DNA from: an uncultured Burkholderiales bacterium
Lineage (GTDB): Bacteria; Pseudomonadota; Gammaproteobacteria; Burkholderiales; Burkholderiaceae_C
Assembly (NCBI GenBank): GCA_903925445.1
Contig: CAIYFE010000296.1
Span: forward strand, 1-9,718
Direction: 5' to 3'
Length of the DNA: 9,718 nt
In this document: in pieces, positions 1 to 6,662 of the stretch
Position numbering within the stretch: the first letter of the stretch is position 1
Layout of the letters: the number at the start of each line of letters is the position of its first letter
Program-made: the position numbers and the translations under genes
The notes under the pieces: model-generated
What the model was told of the DNA's origin: nothing
Databases searched by the model: none
Seen by the model: the letters and a program-made list of their open reading frames with translations, nothing else

Positions 1-2
1 GC

Positions 3-629
3 GTCATGCGCAACACGTATTGGCTACTCGCTCTGAGCATGGTGCCGACTGTCTTGGGCGCATGGTTGGGCGTCTACGCTGGCTTGGGCCAAATCTTCTC
101 AGGCGGCTTGGGCATGATTTTGATGCTGGCCGGCGCTTTTGGCTTCATCTATGCCATCGAACGCACCAAAGAAAGCATCACCGGCGTGTATGTGCTGTTG
201 GGCTTTACCTTCTTCATGGGCATACTGTTGTCGCGCATGATCGCCATGGTCTTGGGCTTTAAAAATGGCGCTGACTTGGTGATGACTGCGTTTGGCGGCA
301 CGGCTGGCGTTTTCTTTTTGATGGCCAGCTTGTCCACGGTCATCAAACGCGATTTGTCTGGCATGAACAAATGGTTGATGGTGGGCGTGATCATGCTGCT
401 TGTGGGTAGCTTGATCAACATGTTCACCCAGTCCACCACGGGCATGATCGTCATCTCCATGTTGTCCATTGCCATCTTCAGCGCTTACATGCTGTATGAC
501 CTCAAGCAAATTGTGGACGGCGGTGAGACCAACTACATCAGCGCGACTCTGACCTTGTATTTGGACATCATCAACGTGTTCCAAAGCTTGTTGGCTTTGT
601 TGGGCATTTTTGGTGGCGAACGCGAATAA
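3..629 (+). CDS. Bax inhibitor-1/YccA family membrane protein (5' end outside window)
   Basis: Integral inner-membrane protein of the Bax inhibitor-1 (TMBIM/YccA/YetJ) family. Relatives are pH-sensitive calcium-leak channels (B. subtilis YetJ) or FtsH-interacting proteins (E. coli YccA); the exact role here is unknown. About 207 residues are visible, nearly all in hydrophobic helices. I place seven segments at roughly 4-25, 34-52, 58-82, 90-112, 121-141, 146-166 and 180-203, counting from the first Met at base 6. The family signature is the YD pair at 164-165 plus Asp187 in the last helix (YLDIINVF), which matches the acidic pair that gates YetJ. The frame is open to the left edge, and family members usually carry about 20-30 more N-terminal residues, so the Met at base 6 (MRNTYWLLAL) is probably internal and the true start lies before the window. 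A bidirectional terminator follows directly. Confidence 0.88.
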   Translation, partial: VMRNTYWLLALSMVPTVLGAWLGVYAGLGQIFSGGLGMILMLAGAFGFIYAIERTKESITGVYVLLGFTFFMGILLSRMIAMVLGFKNGADLVMTAFGGTAGVFFLMASLSTVIKRDLSGMNKWLMVGVIMLLVGSLINMFTQSTTGMIVISMLSIAIFSAYMLYDLKQIVDGGETNYISATLTLYLDIINVFQSLLALLGIFGGERE

Positions 630-648
630 AAGCGTGGACTCAACCCAC

Positions 649-676
649 AAAAAAGGAGCCTGCGGGCTCCTTTTTT
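649..676. terminator. Bidirectional intrinsic terminator between the BI-1 gene and rlmD
   Basis: A perfect inverted repeat: six A then GGAGCC (649-660), a four-base loop TGCG (661-664), then GGCTCC and six T (665-676). Read from either strand it gives a GC stem followed by a U tract. It therefore fits as the shared terminator of the converging BI-1 gene (stop at 629) and rlmD (stop at 700). Confidence 0.92.
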
Positions 677-699
677 CATGGCCACGCGTTGTGTGGCGT

Positions 700-2091
700 T
701 CAGGCCAACTCGAACACGGCCATGCTCTCGACGTGCGCGGTGTGCGGAAACATATTGACCGCACCTGCTGCCACGCAACGGTAGCCCCCCAAGTTGACCA
801 GCAAGCCCGCATCGCGCGCCAAAGTGGCTGGATTGCAGCTGACGTAAACAATGCGCTTGGGTGGCGTCCAGCCTTGTCGCAGCTCTGGGTTTTGATGCAA
901 ATCTGCCACGGCCTTGGCCAAAGCAAAGGCACCTTCACGCGGTGGATCGACCAACCATTTCTCGGCCACACCGTCTTGGATGAGCAGCTCAGGCGTCATG
1001 TCAAACAAGTTGCGCGCCACAAAAGAAGTCGGCGCCAAGTCGCTCAAACGGCCAGGTTGATTGGCGCTGTAATTTTCGCGCGAGCGCGCCACCAAAGCCT
1101 CGCTGCCTTCAATGCCCAACACTTCACGGGCCAGGCTGGCCAAGGGCAAGGTGAAATTACCCAAGCCGCAAAACCAATCGATCACACGTTCTGTTTTTTG
1201 AGGGTCCAACAATCGCAGCGCCCGACTGACCAACACGCGGTTGATGTAGGGATTGACTTGGGTGAAATCGGTCGGCTTGAACGGCATGGTGATGCCAAAC
1301 TCGGGCAAGCTGTAGGACAGTGGCTCGCTGTCAGCATCCATCAACTGCACGGTGTCTGGGCCTTTGGGTTGCAGCCACCACTGGACGTTGTGAAGCTGCG
1401 CAAAATCGCGCAGGCGTTGGCGATCGGCATCGCTCAAAGGCTCCAAATGCCGCAACACCAAGGCCGTCACGCTATCGCCGCAGGCCAACTCAATTTGCGG
1501 ACAGGTATCGCGGGCTTGAAGGCTGGCGATCAACGCACGCAATGGCAACAACAGGGCATCGACATGGGCAGGCAAGACCGAACAGCTGCGCATGTCAGCC
1601 ACATAGCGGCTTTTGCGCTCATGAAAACCCACCAACACTTCGCCTTTTTTGGTGACATAGCGCACCGACAAACGTGCGCGGTAACGGTATCCCCAACTCG
1701 GTCCTTGAATGGGGCGCAGCAAGGTCTCAGCCTTGACTTTGCCCAAATGCCACAAGTTGTCTTCGAGGGCGCGCTGCTTGATGGCAACTTGTGCAAAGGC
1801 ATCCAAGTGCTGCATTTTGCAACCGCCGCAAGCCCCCGCATGCAAGCCAAAGTGCGGGCATTGAGGACGCACACGCTGTGAAGACTCTTGGTAGATCTCC
1901 ATCAACGAGGCTTGCTCCCAATTGTTTTTCTTGCGATGCACATTGGCGCTGACCACTTCAAAAGGCAGCGCGCCTTCGACGAAGACCACTTTGCCATCGG
2001 GTCGATGCGCAACACCTTGCGCGTCTAAATCCATCGATTCAATGTGCAGTGCGTGGTCTGGCCACGTCTTGTTTTGAACAGCTTCAGTCAT
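700..2091 (-). CDS. rlmD: 23S rRNA (uracil-1939-C5)-methyltransferase RlmD
   Basis: Cytoplasmic SAM-dependent enzyme that makes m5U at position 1939 of 23S rRNA (RumA/RlmD family, 463 residues, slightly longer than the E. coli enzyme). An N-terminal TRAM-like RNA-binding segment covers about residues 10-68. Four cysteines, C78, C88, C91 and C170, fit the iron-sulfur cluster ligands. The first two are nine residues apart, against five in E. coli RumA. The methyltransferase part shows QVNP (278-281), the SAM-binding FCGLGNFTLP (307-316), DPPR (382-385), SCNP with the likely nucleophile C419, and the probable general base E455 in HVES. It is the last gene of the surE-pcm-nlpD-rlmD operon. Its ATG shares one base with the nlpD stop (TGATG), and I see no good Shine-Dalgarno before it, so translation is probably coupled to nlpD. 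The members RlmC and TrmA are less likely because of the overall match to RlmD and the four-cysteine pattern. Confidence 0.93.
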   Translation of the reverse strand: MTEAVQNKTWPDHALHIESMDLDAQGVAHRPDGKVVFVEGALPFEVVSANVHRKKNNWEQASLMEIYQESSQRVRPQCPHFGLHAGACGGCKMQHLDAFAQVAIKQRALEDNLWHLGKVKAETLLRPIQGPSWGYRYRARLSVRYVTKKGEVLVGFHERKSRYVADMRSCSVLPAHVDALLLPLRALIASLQARDTCPQIELACGDSVTALVLRHLEPLSDADRQRLRDFAQLHNVQWWLQPKGPDTVQLMDADSEPLSYSLPEFGITMPFKPTDFTQVNPYINRVLVSRALRLLDPQKTERVIDWFCGLGNFTLPLASLAREVLGIEGSEALVARSRENYSANQPGRLSDLAPTSFVARNLFDMTPELLIQDGVAEKWLVDPPREGAFALAKAVADLHQNPELRQGWTPPKRIVYVSCNPATLARDAGLLVNLGGYRCVAAGAVNMFPHTAHVESMAVFELA

Positions 2092-2957
2092 CAGTTGGCG
2101 GGCAAATATTTGGCGGGATCCACAGGCTTGCCCTGGCGTCGAATTTCAAAGTGCAACTTGACTTGGTCAGCGTCGCTGTTGCCCATTTCGGCAATTTTTT
2201 GACCTTGCTTGACGGTCTGGTCTTCTTTGACCAACAAGCTTTGGTTGTGGGCATAAGCCGTCAAATACGTGTTGTTGTGTTTGAGAATGATCAGGTTGCC
2301 GTAGCCTCGCAAACCAGAGCCTGCATAGACCACGCGACCATCAGCGGCGGCCAAAACGGGGTCGCCCGCGTTGCCAGCAATGTCCAAGCCTTTGTTTTTG
2401 CTTTCATCAAAACCGGCCACTGGGTTTCCCTTGGCTGGCCATTTGAAAACCAAGGCCTCTTCTGCGGTGTCGCTTGTTGTGGTGGCTGCCGCAGGCGCTG
2501 AAGCCGCGGGTTTGGGGGCTGGGGCTTGAGCACCCGAAGCAGCCGAGGCCGCTGGCTTGGCAGCAGAGGCTGCGGCTTGCGGCGATGAAGCTGGATTTTG
2601 AGCAACCACAGCACCGCTGGAAACAGGACGCACCACCACCGCCTCTTGCACCGGGGGCGCAACGCGCAACACTTGTCCCACCTCGATCACATTGGGGTTG
2701 TCCATGTTGTTCCACTTGGCCAAATCGCGCCACGATTGACCGCTGTCCATGCCAATGCGAATGAGCGTGTCGCCTTGGCGCACGGTGTAGTAACCGGGTT
2801 TTCCTGCGTTTTCTGCACCGGGCAATGGCTTGTTGGATGCGTTGTAGCCGCCCAGATTGCGTTCTTCGACTGGTGCGAGTCGCCCGTGATTGGCGCACCC
2901 CGCCAAGATCAGCGCAACGCCAAGAGCCGATCCGGCCCAAATTCCAGCAAGACGCAT
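2091..2957 (-). CDS. nlpD: Murein hydrolase activator lipoprotein NlpD (LysM + degenerate LytM/M23)
   Basis: Outer-membrane lipoprotein that in E. coli switches on the amidase AmiC during septum splitting. With the start at 2957 it has 288 residues. A lipoprotein signal ends in lipobox LAGC with lipidated C21; Ala at +2 favours outer-membrane sorting. A LysM peptidoglycan-binding domain spans about 57-99, an Ala/Pro-rich linker about 101-168, and an M23/LytM domain about 169-288. The zinc site of active M23 enzymes is broken: the first His of the HxxxD motif is Asn188 (Asp192 kept), and the first His of HxH is Lys267 (His269 kept). It should therefore be an activator rather than a hydrolase, as known for NlpD. 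I chose the ATG at 2957 because GAGGGAG lies six bases upstream; an in-frame TTG at 2981 would overlap the pcm stop and add eight residues before a normal signal peptide. Confidence 0.92.
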   Translation of the reverse strand: MRLAGIWAGSALGVALILAGCANHGRLAPVEERNLGGYNASNKPLPGAENAGKPGYYTVRQGDTLIRIGMDSGQSWRDLAKWNNMDNPNVIEVGQVLRVAPPVQEAVVVRPVSSGAVVAQNPASSPQAAASAAKPAASAASGAQAPAPKPAASAPAAATTTSDTAEEALVFKWPAKGNPVAGFDESKNKGLDIAGNAGDPVLAAADGRVVYAGSGLRGYGNLIILKHNNTYLTAYAHNQSLLVKEDQTVKQGQKIAEMGNSDADQVKLHFEIRRQGKPVDPAKYLPAN

Positions 2958-2963
2958 TGAAAA

Positions 2964-2970
2964 CTCCCTC
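2964..2970 (-). promoter_or_regulatory. Ribosome binding site of nlpD (decides the start)
   Basis: GAGGGAG on the minus strand lies six bases before the ATG at 2957. It favours this start over the in-frame TTG at 2981 and lies in the short gap after the pcm stop. Confidence 0.85.
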
Positions 2971-2973
2971 TTA

Positions 2974-3774
2974 TCAAGCAATCCCAGATTTTAGAGGCAC
3001 AAAGTTGACGGCTTCTAACAAATGCTGCTGCAAGCCTTGCGCCGTCTTGTCCACCACGATCAGCGCTTGCTGCCCATTGGCGGTTTGCAAAGGCGCCACG
3101 ATGCGCCCGCCGATCGCCAGTTGGTCAATCCAAGCTTGCGGCATGGCTTCACCACCGGCGGCGGAGATGATGGCGCTGTAAGGTGCGCCTTGCGGATAAC
3201 CCAACATGCCATCGCCAAAAATGACATGCACATTGGGCAAACGCAAGGGGCGCAAGTTCTCGCGCGCTTTGTCATGCAGGCCACGCAAGCGCTCAATGCT
3301 GTAGACCTCTTTGGCAACTTGCGCCAGCACAGCGGCTTGGTAGCCGCAACCCGTGCCAATTTCTAACACGCGCCCCAGTTGACCTTGCAGCCCAGGCGCT
3401 TGGCGCAACAAAGCAATCATGCGAGCCACGACGTTGGGTTTGGAGATGGTTTGCCCCAATCCAATGGGCAAGCTGGTGTCTTCGTAGGCTTGGTTGACCA
3501 AGGCCGAATCGACAAAGCGATGGCGTTCAACACGACCCATCGCCTGCAAAACACCATCGTCGTCGATGCCTTGATCTGCCAACTTTTGCACCATGCGCGC
3601 GCGCACCGTGGACGAATCCAGGCCAACGCCAGAAGGACTTTGCATCACAGGCGCGTGGGCTTGAGCAGAAGTTTTTGGCGTGGTCACGATGCGCGTCGCG
3701 CCCAGCAAGGTCTTGGGCGCTGGCTGGGTTTTTCCCACATCCAGTTGCGCAGGAAAGCTGGGGCGTTTTTTCAT
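2974..3774 (-). CDS. pcm: Protein-L-isoaspartate O-methyltransferase Pcm
   Basis: Repair enzyme that methylates L-isoaspartyl residues in aged proteins, using SAM, in the cytoplasm. The predicted protein has 266 residues. The core carries the PCMT substrate and active-site stretch SLPIGLGQTISKP (101-113, with Ser111 in the place of the conserved active-site Ser) and the SAM-binding motif LEIGTGCGY (137-145). About 55 residues precede the family core. This N-terminal extension looks basic and low in structure and makes the protein longer than E. coli Pcm (about 208 residues). The start is the ATG at 3774, which overlaps the surE stop by four bases (ATGA). The open frame continues upstream to 3930, but that part lies entirely inside surE and looks like a shadow translation. 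No Shine-Dalgarno is visible before 3774, so coupling to surE is likely. A neighbouring surE and nlpD support the assignment. Confidence 0.93.
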   Translation of the reverse strand: MKKRPSFPAQLDVGKTQPAPKTLLGATRIVTTPKTSAQAHAPVMQSPSGVGLDSSTVRARMVQKLADQGIDDDGVLQAMGRVERHRFVDSALVNQAYEDTSLPIGLGQTISKPNVVARMIALLRQAPGLQGQLGRVLEIGTGCGYQAAVLAQVAKEVYSIERLRGLHDKARENLRPLRLPNVHVIFGDGMLGYPQGAPYSAIISAAGGEAMPQAWIDQLAIGGRIVAPLQTANGQQALIVVDKTAQGLQQHLLEAVNFVPLKSGIA

Positions 3775-4529
3775 TCGTTTGTACCGTGCAAAGCCTGAGC
3801 CCAAGCGTCCAGCGCGGCGTGCTCGGTCAAATCCACTTGCAACGGAGTGACCGACACATGGCCTTGGAAAGTGGCATGGAAATCGGTGCCATCGCTGTCG
3901 TCTTTGGCCGGGCCTGCGCTGCCAATCCAATACATGGTCTCACCCCGAGGGCTGAGCTGGGTGATCACACGTTCAGCCGCATGGCGTCGCCCCAAGCGCG
4001 TGATGCGCAAAGGCTTGAGCTCGGCCTTGGCGCGATTGGGCACGTTCACATTCAACAACCAAGGCGAAGGATGCGACAAGCCACCTTGCATGAAAGTCTG
4101 CACCAGCTCACGCGCGCAAGCCGCCGCGCTGTCCAAATGCGCCCAGCCTTTTTCAACTTGCGAAAACGCCATGGCAGGCACACCAAACAAGTAACCTTCC
4201 ATGGCAGCGCCTACCGTGCCGGAGTAAATCGTGTCGTCGCCCATGTTGGCGCCGTTGTTGATGCCCGACACCACCAAATCGGGTTTGTAGCCAAGCAGTC
4301 CAGTCAGCGCGATGTGCACGCAGTCGGCAGGTGTTCCGTTGATGTAGCGAAAACCATTGGCTGCTTGGTGCACGTACAGCGGCGAATGCAACGTCAACGC
4401 ATTGGACTTGGCGCTGTTGTTTTGCTCGGGCGCCACCACCTCGACATGTCCCAAATCCTTGAGCGCCTCGTACAAGGCGACGATTCCAGGAGCTTGGTAG
4501 CCGTCATCATTGGAGATCAGAATGTTCAT
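3771..4529 (-). CDS. surE: 5'/3'-nucleotidase SurE
   Basis: Metal-dependent phosphatase of 252 residues, normal for the family. It removes phosphate from nucleoside 5'- and 3'-monophosphates and is linked to survival in stationary phase. The N-terminal motif ILISNDDG (3-10) supplies Asp8 and Asp9; Ser39 in the NNSAKSN segment and the Asn pair 91-92 in SGINNGANMGDD complete the expected metal site. The start at 4529 gives the canonical MNILISNDDG N-terminus. The bases just upstream contain no good Shine-Dalgarno; if the TACAAT box at 4553-4558 is the -10, the leader would be under about 20 bases. It is the first gene of the surE-pcm-nlpD-rlmD operon and overlaps pcm by four bases. Confidence 0.95.
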   Translation of the reverse strand: MNILISNDDGYQAPGIVALYEALKDLGHVEVVAPEQNNSAKSNALTLHSPLYVHQAANGFRYINGTPADCVHIALTGLLGYKPDLVVSGINNGANMGDDTIYSGTVGAAMEGYLFGVPAMAFSQVEKGWAHLDSAAACARELVQTFMQGGLSHPSPWLLNVNVPNRAKAELKPLRITRLGRRHAAERVITQLSPRGETMYWIGSAGPAKDDSDGTDFHATFQGHVSVTPLQVDLTEHAALDAWAQALHGTNE

Positions 4530-4552
4530 GGTGAGCTTTGCAGAAAACGCAA

Positions 4553-4558
4553 ATTGTA
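4553..4558 (-). promoter_or_regulatory. Possible -10 box of the surE operon
   Basis: TACAAT on the minus strand matches five of six bases of the sigma-70 -10 consensus, 24 bases before the surE ATG. I find no convincing -35 at 16-18 bases spacing, because that position is filled by CACGTG-type sequence. The promoter may need an activator, or may be elsewhere. Confidence 0.35.
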
Positions 4559-4576
4559 GGGTTTGACCTCAAACCC
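4559..4576. promoter_or_regulatory. 18-base palindrome in the divergent surE / oxidoreductase region (candidate operator)
   Basis: GGGTTTGA, CC, TCAAACCC: two perfect 8-base arms around a 2-base centre. It sits in the 108-base gap between the divergent surE operon and the quinone oxidoreductase gene and directly abuts the TACAAT box assigned to surE. Two GTGACA direct repeats follow at 4579-4584 and 4589-4594, ten bases apart start to start. A dimeric repressor or activator binding here could control either side. No regulator gene is in the window. Confidence 0.45.
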
Positions 4577-4605
4577 ACGTGACAGCCTGTGACACCCGAG
4601 CCGCC

Positions 4606-4611
4606 TATCAT
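4606..4611 (+). promoter_or_regulatory. Possible -10 box of the oxidoreductase/MAPEG transcript
   Basis: TATCAT matches five of six bases of the -10 consensus and lies 26 bases before the GTG start at 4638. No good -35 is visible at 16-18 bases upstream, so this is a weak call. Confidence 0.3.
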
Positions 4612-4637
4612 GTCGCCAAGCAAAAAAGGAGACGCTT

Positions 4638-5612
4638 GTGCACGCTTGGCTATGTGAAAACCCAATTGGCGTAGATGCCTTGACTTGGAAAGAAATTCCC
4701 ACGCCCCAACCCGGCGCAGATGAGGTTTTGCTTGAAATTCAAGCTGCCAGCTTGAACTTTCCAGACCTGTTGATCGTGCAAAACAAATACCAAATGAAGC
4801 CTCCCCTGCCCTTTGTGCCAGGTTCTGAATATGCAGGCGTGGTTCGCGCGGTCGGCGCCCAAGTCAAGCATTTGCAAGTGGGACAAGCCGTGGCGTGCTT
4901 GAGCGGCACCGGTGGATTTGGCACCCACACCTTGGCGCCCGCCAAGCTGTGCATGCCCTTGCCTGCAGGTTTTGCGCCCGTGGATGCGGCGGCTTTCATC
5001 ATGACCTATGCCACATCGCACCATGCGTTGATCGACCGAGGCCAACTCAAGGCCGGCGAAACCGTGTTGGTTTTGGGCGCAGCTGGTGGCGTGGGCACGG
5101 CCGCCATCCAGATTGCCAAAGCGGCAGGCGCCAAAGTCATTGCAGCGGCATCGAGCGACGAAAAATGCGCCCTGTGTCAACGCGAAGGCGCAGACGCCAC
5201 CATCAACTACAGCCGCGACAACTTGCGCGATGCGATCAAGCAGCTCACCGATGGCAAAGGCCCCGACATCATTTACGACCCCGTGGGCGGCGAATTTGCC
5301 GAACCGGCCTTTCGATCCATTGCTTGGCGTGGTCGCTACTTGGTGGTGGGATTTGCCGCAGGCCCCATTCCCGCGCTGCCTTGGAATTTAGCGCTGCTCA
5401 AGGGCGCTTCACTGGTTGGCGTTTTCTGGGGCGACTTTGCGCGCCGAGAACCGCAAGCCAACGCCAGCATGATGCAAGCGCTGGCCACTTGGTACGCACA
5501 AGGCAAAATCAAGCCCGTCATCCACAAAACCCTGCCGATGGCTGAACTCAAACAGGCCTATGCCGAAATGGGTTCTCGCGGCGTCATGGGCAAGTTGGTG
5601 ATGGTGAATTAA
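4638..5612 (+). CDS. NADPH:quinone oxidoreductase family protein (zinc-free MDR superfamily)
   Basis: Cytoplasmic medium-chain dehydrogenase/reductase of 324 residues, the usual size for the quinone oxidoreductase branch. An N-terminal GroES-like catalytic domain (about 1-125) includes VPGSEYAG (60-67). A Rossmann domain (about 126-260) has the nucleotide-binding AAGGVG at 148-153, as in quinone reductases. The cysteine-rich structural zinc lobe of alcohol dehydrogenases is missing, so a zinc-independent NAD(P)H-dependent reduction of quinones or related enones is expected; the real substrate cannot be read from sequence. The GTG start at 4638 is supported by AAGGAG (4626-4631) six bases upstream. 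A MAPEG-family gene follows 27 bases after the stop and is probably co-transcribed. Some members of this family are annotated as acryloyl-CoA reductase-like or crotonyl-type enzymes, which remains possible. Confidence 0.9.
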   Translation: MHAWLCENPIGVDALTWKEIPTPQPGADEVLLEIQAASLNFPDLLIVQNKYQMKPPLPFVPGSEYAGVVRAVGAQVKHLQVGQAVACLSGTGGFGTHTLAPAKLCMPLPAGFAPVDAAAFIMTYATSHHALIDRGQLKAGETVLVLGAAGGVGTAAIQIAKAAGAKVIAAASSDEKCALCQREGADATINYSRDNLRDAIKQLTDGKGPDIIYDPVGGEFAEPAFRSIAWRGRYLVVGFAAGPIPALPWNLALLKGASLVGVFWGDFARREPQANASMMQALATWYAQGKIKPVIHKTLPMAELKQAYAEMGSRGVMGKLVMVN

Positions 5613-5639
5613 TCGTTGAATCAACCAAGGAAGAAAAAC

Positions 5640-6035
5640 ATGATCGTGTTTCCCTACGCAGCGCTGGTGAGTTTGCTGTCTGTTTTGCTGATGTTTGGCA
5701 CGGCCATGCACGTGGGTCGCTCACGCATGCAATACCAAGTCAAAGCACCGGCTACCACAGGCCATGAAATGTTTGAACGCGCCTACCGCATTCAAGTCAA
5801 CACCATCGAGAATTTCTTGATGATGTTTCCCTCGCTGTGGATTTATGCGGTTTTCACCGACGACCTCGGCGCTGGCGTGATTGGCGTGATTTGGTTGGTC
5901 GGTCGCGTGATGTATGCCGTGGCCTACCAAAACGATCCCGCCAAACGCGGCACAGGTTTCATGGTGGGCATGTTTGCCATTGCATCGCTGTGGTTGGGCG
6001 GCCTTTACGGCGTCGTCGACACCTTGGTGCACTGA
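5640..6035 (+). CDS. MAPEG family membrane protein
   Basis: Small integral membrane protein of 131 residues in the MAPEG family (membrane-associated proteins in eicosanoid and glutathione metabolism). Eukaryotic members are glutathione transferases or peroxidases; bacterial roles are mostly unknown. Four hydrophobic segments lie at about 3-24, 58-72, 77-96 and 106-128. The family motif FERAYRIQVNTIENF (45-59) is present with the Arg, Asn and Glu residues usually conserved between the first two helices. The ATG at 5640 is preceded by AAGGAAG (5627-5633) six bases away; an in-frame TTG at 5616 would add eight polar residues before the first helix and lacks a ribosome site. It lies 27 bases after the quinone oxidoreductase gene, so the pair is a probable operon, consistent with handling of oxidised or electrophilic compounds. 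It ends eight bases short of the converging ParB-like gene, without an obvious terminator. Confidence 0.87.
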   Translation: MIVFPYAALVSLLSVLLMFGTAMHVGRSRMQYQVKAPATTGHEMFERAYRIQVNTIENFLMMFPSLWIYAVFTDDLGAGVIGVIWLVGRVMYAVAYQNDPAKRGTGFMVGMFAIASLWLGGLYGVVDTLVH

Positions 6036-6043
6036 ACGCGGAT

Positions 6044-6655
6044 TTAAGTTTTGCGCCCCACCCAGCCAGGCAAATAACTGGCTTCGGCGTGGGACGCCAG
6101 CAGCAGCGCCTGCTCAAGCGCTGACTTTTCAGATTTGAGTGTCTTTTTGGGCAATCGCGCCCGGAAATAATCAGCCCACAAAAACTCGCTGTAAGGCGTC
6201 AAGTCTTTGGCAAAAGCACCGGCATTGCGCGCCAAACCCGCCAAGCCTCGGTAGGGGTCGTCTTTCAATCCACTGACTTTTTGTGGCAGTTGGTCAAAGC
6301 CAACGCGTCGACCTTGTTCGTCATACGGATGCACCCATTGGTGAAACTCCATGACGCGCCAAAAAGTTGTCATGTCCAGCCAAGACAAGTCTTTGAGCAC
6401 GGTGAGTTTGACGTCTTGTTGGCCTTCTTCATGCAAGGCCTTGCCCAGGTGGTGGTGATCGATGATGAAGTAACGCCCTTTGGGCCCCAACACGCTGGGA
6501 AACCAATGTTCAGCGACCAATTGCTTGCGCGCTTTTTTGGAGAGTTTTTCCCACTCAGCGCGCTTGCTGGCCACCTCGACAAAGCCAATCGTGACTTGCG
6601 TGGGACGCAAGTCTTCGAGCTTGGCCTGGATGACGTGATGATGAAGTGGATGCAT
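6044..6655 (-). CDS. ParB-like protein (ParBc_2 / ParB-Srx fold family)
   Basis: A 203-residue protein that I assign to the ParB-like ParBc_2 family (Pfam 'putative ParB-like nuclease'). Its biochemical activity is not established to my knowledge. Recognisable features are the opening LRPTQVTIGFVEV (16-28), the hydrophobic strand ending in DHHH (66-69), followed by LGKAL, and a C-terminal block with DDPYRGLAGLARNAGAF (132-148) and FLWADYFR (158-165). DHHH resembles the ParB/sulfiredoxin region that in relatives binds nucleotide. There is no signal peptide, no membrane segment and no helix-turn-helix of true chromosome-partition ParB, so it is not a segregation ParB. The ATG at 6655 lies seven bases after the stop of the large CHAT gene. 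No good Shine-Dalgarno is seen at normal spacing, so it probably depends on translation of the upstream gene. The function is unknown. Confidence 0.82.
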   Translation of the reverse strand: MHPLHHHVIQAKLEDLRPTQVTIGFVEVASKRAEWEKLSKKARKQLVAEHWFPSVLGPKGRYFIIDHHHLGKALHEEGQQDVKLTVLKDLSWLDMTTFWRVMEFHQWVHPYDEQGRRVGFDQLPQKVSGLKDDPYRGLAGLARNAGAFAKDLTPYSEFLWADYFRARLPKKTLKSEKSALEQALLLASHAEASYLPGWVGRKT

Positions 6656-6662
6656 GCATCAA

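Noticed and set aside
99..971. 290-codon minus-strand frame across the BI-1 gene and the terminator
   Set aside because: It crosses the bidirectional terminator and the end of rlmD in another frame and has a His/Gln-rich composition typical of shadow translation.
610..1881. 423-codon plus-strand open frame opposite rlmD
   Set aside because: It lies wholly antisense to a gene with clear RlmD motifs, its protein is rich in Gln, His and Arg without recognisable domains, and no ribosome site fits; it is a shadow of the codon bias of rlmD.
2958..2981. TTG start of nlpD at 2981
   Set aside because: It would overlap pcm, and the strong GAGGGAG lies between it and the ATG at 2957, which gives a normal lipoprotein signal peptide.
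3775..3930. N-terminal extension of pcm up to 3930
   Set aside because: These 52 codons overlap surE in another frame and look non-natural (Arg-rich); the ATG at 3774 with the ATGA overlap is the expected start.
6064..6083. AGCCAG / CTGGCT hairpin near the end of the ParB-like gene as a terminator
   Set aside because: The stem is only six bases with an eight-base loop, lies within the coding region and has no T tract on either strand.
6044..6655. Plasmid or chromosome partition gene parB
   Set aside because: No parA neighbour, no HTH domain and no parS-like repeats are seen; the protein matches the short ParBc_2 type instead.
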